Positions 16,513 through 24,431 of a DNA stretch of 64,000 bases are shown one piece after another. The notes under the pieces are model-generated. The model was not told the DNA's origin. It did not search any database and saw only the letters and a list, made by a program, of their open reading frames with translations. The stretch is from JAZKBN01 sp040388605. Lineage in GTDB: Bacteria > Bacteroidota > Bacteroidia > Cytophagales > Flexibacteraceae. Position 1 is the first letter of the stretch; each line of letters begins with the position of its first letter. The translations under genes were made by a program, and so were the position numbers. The DNA lies in assembly GCA_040388605.1 (NCBI GenBank), contig JAZKBN010000037.1:1-64000 (forward strand). Direction: 5' to 3'.

Positions 16513-19371
16513 TTACTGAATTACAACCTTGCGCGTTAAAACCTGCTTATCGGCAGTCAGCTTAATGGTGTACATTCCTTTAGGGTAATTCTGAACATTG
16601 AAAGCGGCAAAGCCTTCTGCTCCCAAACTGCGATTTTCTAATTCCCTGCCCAGGTTATCGTAAAGCTTTACAGTGGCAGCGGTTCCTGCAGCCAGGTTTT
16701 CAGCTCTTACATTTATAGCAGTGGAAGCAGGGTTAGGGTACAGGCTCATAGTGCTGAGCTTTCTGGCTTTTACTGTTACTGTATCTGTAAAATCAGTGGC
16801 ATGAAAGCACCATTTACAATCGGGGCTGCTTGTAAGCGCAGCACAGGTTGTGGTACCGGGAATAAAATTATCGTCTGTTGAATTGTAAAATCCGCTGGTT
16901 TGACTTGGGTCTTCAACACCGTTTACTGTCCAGGAATATTCGCCGCCGACATCGTTCTTAATTTCAAAGCCGAAATTATCGGCATTGTAGAAACCGATTA
17001 ACTGGCCTCTTTGAATAATTTTAAATGTTCGTGATGTGAAAGGTCCGGTTCCGCAGGCGTTTTTGCCGGCAATAGAAATGGTGGCAGAGCCAAGGTAGTT
17101 ATAGCTGAAGTAAACGGTTGCCCTGTTATCTGTAATGCTTATCTGACCTGCTTCGGCAGGAACCAAGGTCCAAACATATTCAGTTGCACTGGTAGCATCA
17201 TAAGATTGGAAAGTGGCAGAGCTGCCCTGGTTAAAGCAGGTGCTGTTCGGAAACGCGCTCATTACACCTAAAATAGCGGGTGCCCCGGGAGAAAGAGAAG
17301 TTTCGTATTCCTTACTTGAAATAAGGTATGCGGGATCTGATGGGTCTAAATCTGTTCTTTTGAAAGAAAGCCTTATTCTCGAAGGAATGCTTTCAGAAAC
17401 GGCAGGCACTGTAAAGCTTATAGTACCTGTACCTGCGCTTACCTGTGAGCCTAAAATAAGCACCCTGTTATTATCAGATGCGAAGGAGCGTGCCGTTGTT
17501 GTATCTAATTCAACATTGAGCACAGCGCCGGCAGGCAGGTTATCAGGGGCAACATAGCTTACTGTATAAGTTGCGCCGCTGCAGAATGAATTAGGGAAGA
17601 AGGCCGATATATAGCTGTTCAATACCTTAGACACCGGTGTTGAAGTATAATTGATGGAGTTTGCAGCCCAATTTGTTTGCGCAGTATATCCGTCGGTTCC
17701 AAGACCCGCGCACCCTGATTTTAAATCTACTAAAGAATAGTAATGCAGTTTGCTGTCGGCGCCAATATGCTTGTTCGCAACCGGGAAAGATTCTTCTAAA
17801 GTTGCAGTGCCGCCTGAGCCATCGTCGTAATTCTCAAACTTTGCGGCAATATTTAGTTCAGGGCTCCATGTGTTGCCATAATCGCGGCTGGCTATATAAT
17901 AGAGGTCACGTGTGTTTTTCCCGTCAGGGTCAGAAGTGCCTTCAACTACGGCTGAATACAGTATAAAGATATTACCCGCAGCATCAGCGCTCAGGGTGGG
18001 GTAAGAACAAAAGGCATAAGGGTAATCACCGGGATACCCGGTTTCACCATAAGAAGGTATATCTACCACACCGTCGCGGTTAACATCTACTGTACCTGCA
18101 ACATATTTCATTGATGCATCAGATGCCACAGCCGGCGCCATATCTTCGTTCCAATACTTAAGCGATGCGAAGGCAGGGTTAATGCCCCCGTTAGGGTAGT
18201 AATACCCGTCTTTGTTACCATCAACAGTATCAACAGGTACAAAGCCACGGCCTACTGCAATGTGTGCCTTTCCGCGGTTATCTACAAGAACAGAATAAGC
18301 CCCGTCGTTACGCTCAACAAAGTAAGATCCTGTTGTGGCAACATACTGGAAGTTATTGGTATCTGTCATGGTATTTTGTTCAACAATCTTCTTATTCCAG
18401 GTTAAGCCGTTATCTGAACTTTTATACAGTATTGTTTCCATACCCGGATTAAGTCCGCCACGCTGAGCGGTGAATACGAAGGCCACATTATTGCCATTCG
18501 CGTCTATATCGAATCGCGAGGTCTTTACACCTTTATAACCGTTTGCAGCACTTATATCATCCACAATTGTGGCAGTCCAGGTGGTGCCGTTATCTTCAGA
18601 ACGCATAACGCTTAAGGCATCTGTAACACCAAGTTCAGGAAATGACGGGGTGGCACGAACATCTTTAACGGTAGTTACTACGTGAATGGTAGTGCTGTTG
18701 CTCACCGCATGGTGAAAAGAAGACTCAGGGAATAATGGCGATGAGTTTATTGGCGACCATGCCCCTGTTCCGAATGCGCTGTGAACATAAGTGGCAATAT
18801 TGCTTGGCTCAGTGGTACCGCCCGGGAAGGTATAATTGGTTACCACTTCTTTTGTAGCCGTTGCGGTAATGCTTGGGTAACCCTGGCGACAATGGTCGTA
18901 ATCTGAACCGTCGCAGTCATTGTTTGGGCCGCCAATCTGGTAGTTCAATGAATCGGCAATGCCGCTGTAAAGCCAGTTGGTGCCGTTAAAGTAATTGTAG
19001 CCGGCCATACGGCCGCCAAGTGCTTTACCGCGACCATATTGCCAAATTGCCCCAATTGTACCGTTATCGTAAACCTGTAAGGCATGCGGAGAACCGCCAC
19101 CTGTTTGCAAATCAAAAAAAGTGAAACCTATGGTGGTACCGTAGGCCGCTACCGGCAATGTATATTGCGGGGAAGATTTCTTTTCGCCTGATTTAACACG
19201 AAGCATTTCCGAGCGTTCGTCGTTAGCATCGGGCAACTTCATTAACCTGGTTCCTGTTGCCAGGATTTCCTTTACAGATGGTTTCAATTTTCGACCACCT
19301 TGCAATTGCTTTTGGGAATAGCTTATAAAACCCGAAGTAATAAGCAGTGCTAAGAGTAAACTTCTTTTCAT
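16513..19371 (-). CDS. Secreted BNR/sialidase-like protein with T9SS type A sorting domain
   Basis: A 952-residue exported protein. It has a signal peptide (MKRSLLLALLITSGFISYSQ) and several Asp-box-like turns of a sialidase-type propeller (SEDNGTTWTAT near 262, SSDNGLTWNKK near 324, SRDYGNTWSPE near 500). Ig/PKD-like strands in the second half include EYVWTLVPAEAGQISI. The C-terminus (SLYPNPASTAINVRAENLA ... GMYTIKLTADKQVLTRKVVIQ) is a classic type A sorting domain, so the protein should cross the outer membrane by the type IX system and be attached to or released from the surface. Propeller repeats alone do not prove sialidase activity. It is a single gene; the codons around 19371 fit the chosen ATG. 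Confidence 0.88.
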   Translation of the reverse strand: MKRSLLLALLITSGFISYSQKQLQGGRKLKPSVKEILATGTRLMKLPDANDERSEMLRVKSGEKKSSPQYTLPVAAYGTTIGFTFFDLQTGGGSPHALQVYDNGTIGAIWQYGRGKALGGRMAGYNYFNGTNWLYSGIADSLNYQIGGPNNDCDGSDYDHCRQGYPSITATATKEVVTNYTFPGGTTEPSNIATYVHSAFGTGAWSPINSSPLFPESSFHHAVSNSTTIHVVTTVKDVRATPSFPELGVTDALSVMRSEDNGTTWTATIVDDISAANGYKGVKTSRFDIDANGNNVAFVFTAQRGGLNPGMETILYKSSDNGLTWNKKIVEQNTMTDTNNFQYVATTGSYFVERNDGAYSVLVDNRGKAHIAVGRGFVPVDTVDGNKDGYYYPNGGINPAFASLKYWNEDMAPAVASDASMKYVAGTVDVNRDGVVDIPSYGETGYPGDYPYAFCSYPTLSADAAGNIFILYSAVVEGTSDPDGKNTRDLYYIASRDYGNTWSPELNIAAKFENYDDGSGGTATLEESFPVANKHIGADSKLHYYSLVDLKSGCAGLGTDGYTAQTNWAANSINYTSTPVSKVLNSYISAFFPNSFCSGATYTVSYVAPDNLPAGAVLNVELDTTTARSFASDNNRVLILGSQVSAGTGTISFTVPAVSESIPSRIRLSFKRTDLDPSDPAYLISSKEYETSLSPGAPAILGVMSAFPNSTCFNQGSSATFQSYDATSATEYVWTLVPAEAGQISITDNRATVYFSYNYLGSATISIAGKNACGTGPFTSRTFKIIQRGQLIGFYNADNFGFEIKNDVGGEYSWTVNGVEDPSQTSGFYNSTDDNFIPGTTTCAALTSSPDCKWCFHATDFTDTVTVKARKLSTMSLYPNPASTAINVRAENLAAGTAATVKLYDNLGRELENRSLGAEGFAAFNVQNYPKGMYTIKLTADKQVLTRKVVIQ

Positions 19372-19696
19372 GCGAATAATAATTTAGGACAAGTACATTA
19401 GGTAAATTAAATGTAAGCAATACAATAATAAGGTATTACAAAGGAAATGCAATATTTTAAAGAACCATAAATGAATTACGGAGCTAAAAATCAGAAAATC
19501 CCTGATCTCCGGTTTCTGAAAACCAGGGAAGCGGCCGGTAATTCACATTCATTTATCAGACAGGAAAACCCATACAATCGTCTATTAATGTAGCAGTATT
19601 TCTGAAAAAAATTGATCAGGCAATAATTAAAGCCTGGAATTGAGCCTGTTCAAATGCGGTTTACGTGAGCAGACATCATTAATGAGCCAATTAGCG
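19372..19696. other. Gene-free 325 bp
   Basis: An AT-rich spacer between the BNR/T9SS gene and ribH. It should include the promoter of the former near 19380-19480. A weak hairpin (TCCCTG...CAGGGA with inner GGTTT/AAACC) lies near 19498-19528 and could terminate ribH. Nothing else was recognised. Confidence 0.35.
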
Positions 19697-20188
19697 TCAG
19701 GCCTTATGAATATAATGGTCCGACATTTTTAAAGCTGTTATAGCAGCCTCGGTACCTTTATTTCCATGTTTTCCGCCGGCCCTGTCCTGTGCCTGTTCTA
19801 GGGTATCAGTTGTAAGCACACCAAAAATTACAGGCTTGGCATATTTAAGACTTACGTCAATTAAGCCGTTTGCCACTGCGCTGCAAATAAAGTCGAAATG
19901 CCGTGTTTCTCCCTGGATTACACAGCCAAGGCAAATAACAGCCTGGATAAGTGGTTGAGAAGACATGGCTGCTGCCCCGAAGCATAATTCATAACTTCCG
20001 GGAACAGTGCTTATAACAATATTTTCTTCTTTAACCCCGCTCTTTAATAATGAATCATAAGCGCCTTTAAACAGCGCGTCGGTAATTTCACTGTTCCATT
20101 CAGAAACTACAATGCCTACGGTGTATTCGCTGTAATCACGAAGCGGCAAAGCCTTTTGAATATCAAGGTTTTTTAAAGCAGAAGCCAT
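19697..20188 (-). CDS. ribH: 6,7-dimethyl-8-ribityllumazine synthase
   Basis: A 163-residue lumazine synthase, the penultimate step of riboflavin synthesis. It condenses a ribityl-aminouracil with dihydroxybutanone phosphate. Substrate-site motifs are visible: VSEWNSEITDALFKGA (about 28-43), VPGSYELCFGA (about 62-72), CLGCVIQGETRHFDFIC with the catalytic His, and the phosphate-binding region AQDRAGGKHGNKG. The N-terminal extension of about 20 residues is normal for Bacteroidota. The TPR membrane protein gene lies 190 bp upstream on the same strand, but a strong terminator stands between them. Confidence 0.95.
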   Translation of the reverse strand: MASALKNLDIQKALPLRDYSEYTVGIVVSEWNSEITDALFKGAYDSLLKSGVKEENIVISTVPGSYELCFGAAAMSSQPLIQAVICLGCVIQGETRHFDFICSAVANGLIDVSLKYAKPVIFGVLTTDTLEQAQDRAGGKHGNKGTEAAITALKMSDHYIHKA

Positions 20189-20314
20189 ATATCTGAGTCA
20201 GGGGCCTTGGCAGGCAAAGGGGATAATGTTTCAAAATGAAATAAACACTTTAGGCTCACAGGTGATTTAACTTTAAGCTCTTACCCGGCACACCAAAGCG
20301 GAAACAAATAAAAA

Positions 20315-20350
20315 TAAAAAAAAGCGCAGTAAATAATTACCGCGCTTTAA
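20315..20350 (-). terminator. Terminator of the TPR membrane protein gene
   Basis: AAAGCGC-A-GTAA pairs with TTAC-C-GCGCTTT around a 4-base loop, and a T run follows on the minus strand. It separates the TPR gene from ribH. Confidence 0.85.
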
Positions 20351-20378
20351 TTACTGATTTTCAGTACAAAATTATTAA

Positions 20379-21080
20379 CTATTCGCCTGAGTAATAAACC
20401 TTAAGACGCTTGGCTTCGCTCAGCTCAGCACTTTCAGGATATTCTTCAACCACTTTAGAGTAAGTTTCACTTGCTCCCTTTGTGTCTTTTGCCACGGTTT
20501 GGGCCAAAGCCAGCTTCATGAGGTAGCCGGGAGTAAATTGCTTATTAGGTTTGTGCTCAGCCGCTTTACGATAAAAGCTGATGGCTTCGTCGGCTTGGTT
20601 CAGCTCAAGGTTGGCATCGCCCAACAGGCAATATGCACGAGCCTGCACCAATGCGTCTGACGATTTAAATTTATTCAGGTGCTCTACGGCTTCTTTAAAC
20701 TTACCTTGTTTCAGGAAAGCAGCGCCAATATAAAATTCAGCCTGGTTGGCTGCATCGGTTCCGCTGAATTCATCGGCAACCCTTAAAAGGCCCCAGTGAT
20801 TTCCGTTACCGTTAAGCGCCTGCTTCAATGAATCTGATTCAAATTGATATACAGCATGGAAAAGTTCTTTTTGAGCTTCGCCATTCTGTTCACTTTGCCA
20901 ATACATATAGCCGGCAACAACCGCCCCTATGGCGAATATACCCGCAGTAATGTAACCCAGCAATTTCATGTTGCTGCGGAATAAAAACTCGGCGCGATCC
21001 AAAGGATCCACGTAAACAGATTCCTGATCCGTTACAACGGGGATCACTATTTCTTCTTTCGTCTCCTTTACTTTGGTCAT
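20379..21080 (-). CDS. TPR protein with one N-terminal membrane anchor (YfgM-like architecture)
   Basis: A 233-residue protein with a cytoplasmic N-terminus and one membrane helix (KLLGYITAGIFAIGAVVAGYM, about residues 39-59). Periplasm-facing TPR helices follow, including AEFYIGAAFLKQGKFKEAVEH and YCLLGDANLELNQADEAISF. The layout resembles YfgM-like proteins, which contact the Sec translocon and chaperones; that role here is only an analogy. It has its own promoter and terminator. Confidence 0.75.
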   Translation of the reverse strand: MTKVKETKEEIVIPVVTDQESVYVDPLDRAEFLFRSNMKLLGYITAGIFAIGAVVAGYMYWQSEQNGEAQKELFHAVYQFESDSLKQALNGNGNHWGLLRVADEFSGTDAANQAEFYIGAAFLKQGKFKEAVEHLNKFKSSDALVQARAYCLLGDANLELNQADEAISFYRKAAEHKPNKQFTPGYLMKLALAQTVAKDTKGASETYSKVVEEYPESAELSEAKRLKVYYSGE

Positions 21081-21102
21081 TACAGGTTTGGAATTGAGGG
21101 TG

Positions 21103-21134
21103 CAATATTACTATTAATTTGCCGCATTTCAAAA
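21103..21134 (-). promoter_or_regulatory. Bacteroidota-type promoter of the TPR gene
   Basis: On the minus strand TTTTG (21134-21130) and TAATATTG (21110-21103) are separated by exactly 19 bp. This fits the -33 TTTG / -7 TAnnTTTG pattern with one mismatch. It lies 23 bp before the start codon at 21080. Confidence 0.6.
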
Positions 21135-21181
21135 TAACGCCAAACAATATCAACTGCAGGCTCCACAGATTTAATACTAAT

Positions 21182-22159
21182 TTATCGAAGCTTTACCTTA
21201 GTTGCGCCCCAACCGAACTTTTCGCGGGCAGCATCTTCAAAATATTCAACTGCCGGGTGTTTTCCCAAACGCCTGTGCAGTTCAGCTTTCAGGGTTCCGT
21301 TTCCGGCGCCATGTATATATGTTATCTCGCGCTGACCGCTAAGAATTGCGCTGTCGAGTGTTTTCTCGAAGTGCTTTAGCTGGAACTCAAGCAGCTCCTG
21401 TGGTTTCAGATTCTTTTGGTTAGGCAGCAGCTTTTCAATGTGCAAATCAACCTCAGAAACTGTTTTGGTACCGGTACCGGTTTGCGCCACAGAAACCTGG
21501 TTTCCGCTAAGCTGGGCCTGCAGGGCTTTGGCATCTATGGCAACAGGTTCAGCAGCATCTGCCTGGAAAAGCCAAACGGCCTTATTCATTACCGGTGCAT
21601 GCTTCATGGTATCAAGTTTCTCAGGTTTAAACCGCAGCCTGAAATGAACAGGAAAAACAGGAACAAACTCCCCTTGCCTGAATGGCAGCGCCCGGAGCTC
21701 ATAAACTGGAAATGCCGATAATGTATCGGTATAAAACAGCGCGCAACGCACAGTGCTGCGCGGTTCAAGCATGCCTGCCCAAGTTCCGGATGTTTTGCCT
21801 TTCAGTTCCTGAACCAGGGTTACAGCTTGGGTGTAATCGGTATTATTGATTAAGTGCAGGCCGGTTTCAAGCTTGGTAAATGGTTCGAAGGCAATATAAA
21901 TGCCTTTTGCAGCCAATGGCCCCTGCGGACGAATTGGGGCCTCAGGCAATACCTGGCCGGGCTTTTTACCGGTATCGGCAACCGGAGTGGTTTTAAAGTA
22001 GCGTTGCTCCTGGGCGTTTACAATAGTTAGCTGATTCCTGCTTACGGGAATACGAAAATCACCATCAATTATAACTTCTGCTGTAGTTGGTGTGGGCAGG
22101 GCGCAAACTATGCCTTCTTCTCTTCCGTGCAGGAAGCGTACGCGGTCTCCGATGTTCAT
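21182..22159 (-). CDS. DUF2027 / Smr-domain protein
   Basis: About 325 residues from the ATG at 22159, preferred over 22249 because MNIGDRVRFLHGREEGIV is the usual family start and a promoter box lies just upstream of it. The N-terminal half is the DUF2027 beta-rich region. The C-terminal Smr domain shows VDLHIEKLLPN and ITYIHGAGNGTLKAELHRR (roughly residues 235-300). Smr domains of MutS2 and related proteins nick or cleave nucleic acids; whether this stand-alone form is a nuclease is not known. A single-gene unit. Confidence 0.85.
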   Translation of the reverse strand: MNIGDRVRFLHGREEGIVCALPTPTTAEVIIDGDFRIPVSRNQLTIVNAQEQRYFKTTPVADTGKKPGQVLPEAPIRPQGPLAAKGIYIAFEPFTKLETGLHLINNTDYTQAVTLVQELKGKTSGTWAGMLEPRSTVRCALFYTDTLSAFPVYELRALPFRQGEFVPVFPVHFRLRFKPEKLDTMKHAPVMNKAVWLFQADAAEPVAIDAKALQAQLSGNQVSVAQTGTGTKTVSEVDLHIEKLLPNQKNLKPQELLEFQLKHFEKTLDSAILSGQREITYIHGAGNGTLKAELHRRLGKHPAVEYFEDAAREKFGWGATKVKLR

Positions 22160-22482
22160 AGGGATACTATATAAGTATGGGATTGCAAAGATAAGGCTTA
22201 GGTCAGCTAATATTTGCCCTTTTAATACAAGCCGCACATCCTGGCACAAATAGGGATGCCTATACCTTGGAGTACTCCATAAACCCGGAACCTGCCCCGA
22301 TAATCATTTGCCGGGCCCCTAAGCCGACGAATAAATGCCTGATGAAAGATGTTTAGGCCCATCTGCACAACCAGAACCGGGATTTATTCAAAAGTAAAAG
22401 CCTTTACTCTATTGCATTGCAATAGAGTAAAGGCTTTAAACCTGCTTAACATATTATTATGCAGGGTAATTTTCCATAGCTG
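22160..22482. other. Gene-free 323 bp with promoter and palindrome
   Basis: It contains a -7 box, TATCTTTG on the minus strand at 22186-22193, just ahead of the DUF2027 gene. It also holds the 41-bp palindrome described separately. No gene is seen. Confidence 0.5.
22397..22437 (-). terminator. 41-bp perfect palindrome, probable terminator of the stress-membrane operon
   Basis: Arms of 20 bp (22397-22416 and 22418-22437) are perfect inverted copies around a single central T. On the minus strand the stem is followed by TTTTACTTTT, which fits termination after the small basic protein gene. Confidence 0.7.
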
Positions 22483-22728
22483 TTATTTGTTGCGCCACCT
22501 GCGTAATAAATCCCAACCCTTTGAAACAAGGGGAAGGTAATTAAACGCCGGTCCGGCCAGTTTGTTACCCAGGTAGCCAAGTGCTAAGGTTACCGGTATA
22601 GATATTTTTAAGGTATCCCAATTGCTTGCCACTCTTTGGCCGCTGTCTTTCATAGTCAGGCGAAGCCTGGCTTTTTCGGTGCGTATGTCCTCTATGCTGG
22701 TAATTCTATGCAAGCGGTACGTCTTCAT
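22483..22728 (-). CDS. Small basic protein of the stress-membrane module
   Basis: An 81-residue protein with a polar N-terminal half (IEDIRTEKARLRLTMKDSG), a moderately hydrophobic centre (ISIPVTLALGYLGNKLAGPA) and a basic tail (LLRRWRNK). No family is recognised. Its start overlaps the end of the holin-like gene by 23 bp, which argues for co-translation. Position and size recall YqjK at the end of the enterobacterial yqjD-yqjE-yqjK set, but there is no sequence proof. Confidence 0.65.
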   Translation of the reverse strand: MKTYRLHRITSIEDIRTEKARLRLTMKDSGQRVASNWDTLKISIPVTLALGYLGNKLAGPAFNYLPLVSKGWDLLRRWRNK

Positions 22729-23170
22729 ATTCAGGGGTTTTTATGTTGGCAGCTGCGGTTTGTTTAACTTCAATATCGGTAATGCTCTCAGGTGTTTCTG
22801 AGGCTCCCATTTGTTCAGCCTCTTTATCGCTGAAAAGCATTCTTATGAAAACACCAATAAAGGGTGTAACAAACAAAGTTTCGCGGCCAAACCAAAGGCC
22901 TAAACCGGCCACAAGATATATGCCGGCTACGCAGAGGAAGCCAAGTGCATTGCTGTCGGTTAGGCTGCCGAGCCAAAACCCAAGGGCAAGGCTGGCAAAG
23001 AAAACGAATACCAAACCTACAAGGCTTACTATTATAATTGAAAGTGCCACGGAAAGAATACTGACCGTTTTTTCAAGAAGGCTAAGCCGTTCATAATCAA
23101 TTTTTGCTTCAACATAAGTTTTTATGTTATCGGCCATATCGGCTATGCTCGAAAAAGTGTTTCTTTCCAT
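22706..23170 (-). CDS. Phage-holin-superfamily III / YqjE-like membrane protein
   Basis: A 154-residue protein with an N-terminal amphipathic part (ADNIKTYVEAKIDYERLSLLEK). Two strong helices follow (VALSIIIVSLVGLVFVFFASL and GFLCVAGIYLVAGLGLWF), then a polar tail. This is the PF07332-type architecture, which despite the name is common in chromosomal stress operons and not evidence of a phage. YtxH lies upstream and a small basic protein overlaps downstream. Likely an inner-membrane protein of unknown activity. Confidence 0.8.
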   Translation of the reverse strand: MERNTFSSIADMADNIKTYVEAKIDYERLSLLEKTVSILSVALSIIIVSLVGLVFVFFASLALGFWLGSLTDSNALGFLCVAGIYLVAGLGLWFGRETLFVTPFIGVFIRMLFSDKEAEQMGASETPESITDIEVKQTAAANIKTPEYEDVPLA

Positions 23171-23242
23171 GGTCTTTTCCTGTTTTTACACCTCCGTTTT
23201 ACAGAAAGGGATAATTCTGATGTTTGAATGTTGGTAATAATT

Positions 23243-23296
23243 GCATGGCCCGTACAGCACCCGACGGGGTATGAGGGCCCGGGCCATGCTTTTTTT
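23243..23296. repeat. Large GC-rich hairpin between ytxH-like and holin-like genes
   Basis: GCATGGCCCG pairs with CGGGCCATGC around a 27-base loop. A T run follows on the plus strand only, where no gene runs into it; on the transcribed minus strand the T run becomes a leading A run. It could be an mRNA-processing or stabilising structure. Confidence 0.5.
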
Positions 23297-23370
23297 ACGT
23301 GACCATACCCGGCTTAACAGGGCAAAGCCACTTTATTGTTTGCTGCAAAATACTGTAGCAAAGCGGTTTC

Positions 23371-23655
23371 TTAGAACTTAGCTTTGTCGGTGAGGTAGTT
23401 AGCCAGCTCTTTGCCGTCAGAAACTGCACCGTTAGCTTTAGATTTTGTGTCTGAAATCAGGGTGTTGAAGTAATCCTTCATTTCTGATATTTTGGAGCTT
23501 ACCTGGTCTTCAAGATCGGTTTCAAGCTCATTGAAACGTTTACGGATTTTTCCGCGTGTTTCTGTTCCTTTATCAGGCGCAACCAATACGCCGATGGCAA
23601 GACCAATAGCGGCGCCGGCGGCCACTGCAAGGATTACTTTTGCTGATGAATTCAT
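23371..23655 (-). CDS. YtxH-domain small stress protein
   Basis: A 94-residue protein with one N-terminal glycine-rich helix (VILAVAAGAAIGLAIGVLVAPDKGTETR, read in two parts). The GVLVAPDKGTETRGKI motif, diagnostic of YtxH/gas-vesicle-like proteins, follows, and then an amphipathic coiled-coil tail. The family is general-stress induced and membrane associated; the mechanism is unknown. It is the first gene of the module with the holin-like and small basic genes. Confidence 0.85.
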   Translation of the reverse strand: MNSSAKVILAVAAGAAIGLAIGVLVAPDKGTETRGKIRKRFNELETDLEDQVSSKISEMKDYFNTLISDTKSKANGAVSDGKELANYLTDKAKF

Positions 23656-23874
23656 TGTTTTATAGGTTTAATTGTAAGGATGATGGTTCTTTTATTTATA
23701 TAATTTTATTTACCGGGAAACTTAACCCGGCTCATTGCACACGTACCGTTTTACATGCACATTTCATACCGTATTTACGCAGATGACGCACATTTTATTA
23801 TTTTAGGTACCGGAATTATGATATTTAATGCCTCAAAGGCATAAATACCTGTTCCTGCGGCAATTTGTATTTTT

Positions 23875-24021
23875 CTAGGTTCGGCGTATCAGGTTCAGCA
23901 AAACGGAAATTACTGCCAAAACAAGCAAAATGTGAATAACACTGCCGGCAGAATAAACGAAGAATCCGAAAATCCATCCGATGATGAGAATTACGGCAAC
24001 AAGATATAATAGATTTGACAT
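23875..24021 (-). CDS. lmo0937-type tiny membrane protein
   Basis: A 48-residue frame read from the reverse strand. It begins MSNLLYLVAVILIIGWIFGF and ends HILLVLAVISVLLNLIRRT, with two membrane helices. This closely follows the pattern of the lmo0937 family, small stress-associated membrane proteins of unknown function. It is separated from the YtxH gene by about 220 bp of AT-rich spacer. Confidence 0.75.
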   Translation of the reverse strand: MSNLLYLVAVILIIGWIFGFFVYSAGSVIHILLVLAVISVLLNLIRRT

Positions 24022-24431
24022 GGCTTTAAATGTTTTATAGTGGTTGTGGTTTGTCAGTATGTTGGCCTATGTCGCAGCGTCTGCTGCCGTACGCCTTCGA
24101 ATGAATAATTGAAAAATTAGTGCCGGTGCCTTCAATGTGGATGTTTGGGTAACAATTGCATGCTTTTATTCTGAAAATGCAAAACCTGCCCGGTTTAAGT
24201 CATTCAGCCTCCCTTTTCCGGGGATTCTTATCCACGTTTTTTATAGCGCTAATCCTGATTGACAAGCGCATTTAAAGAATTCCGGTACTTTGTTTTTTTA
24301 AATGCTGTATAAAAATGACTTTAACAGGTCCTGCTAAAATTTGTATGCGCTTACGGGCAAAAATGGCCTGTATCCCCTATTAGCGGTAAGGAAATTGAAT
24401 TACAGCATGGTATAAATACCCTCTCCACACC
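24022..24431. other. Gene-free 410 bp between divergent units
   Basis: It holds the upstream regions of the tiny lmo0937-type gene (minus) and of topoisomerase IB (plus). A 17-base element at about 24147-24163 recurs upstream of the holin-like gene (see findings). No gene is seen. Confidence 0.45.

Noticed and set aside
22706..23170. Phage holin or prophage remnant
   Set aside because: The holin-superfamily label applies, but there is no lysin, capsid, integrase or att-like repeat nearby. The neighbours are stress-membrane genes.
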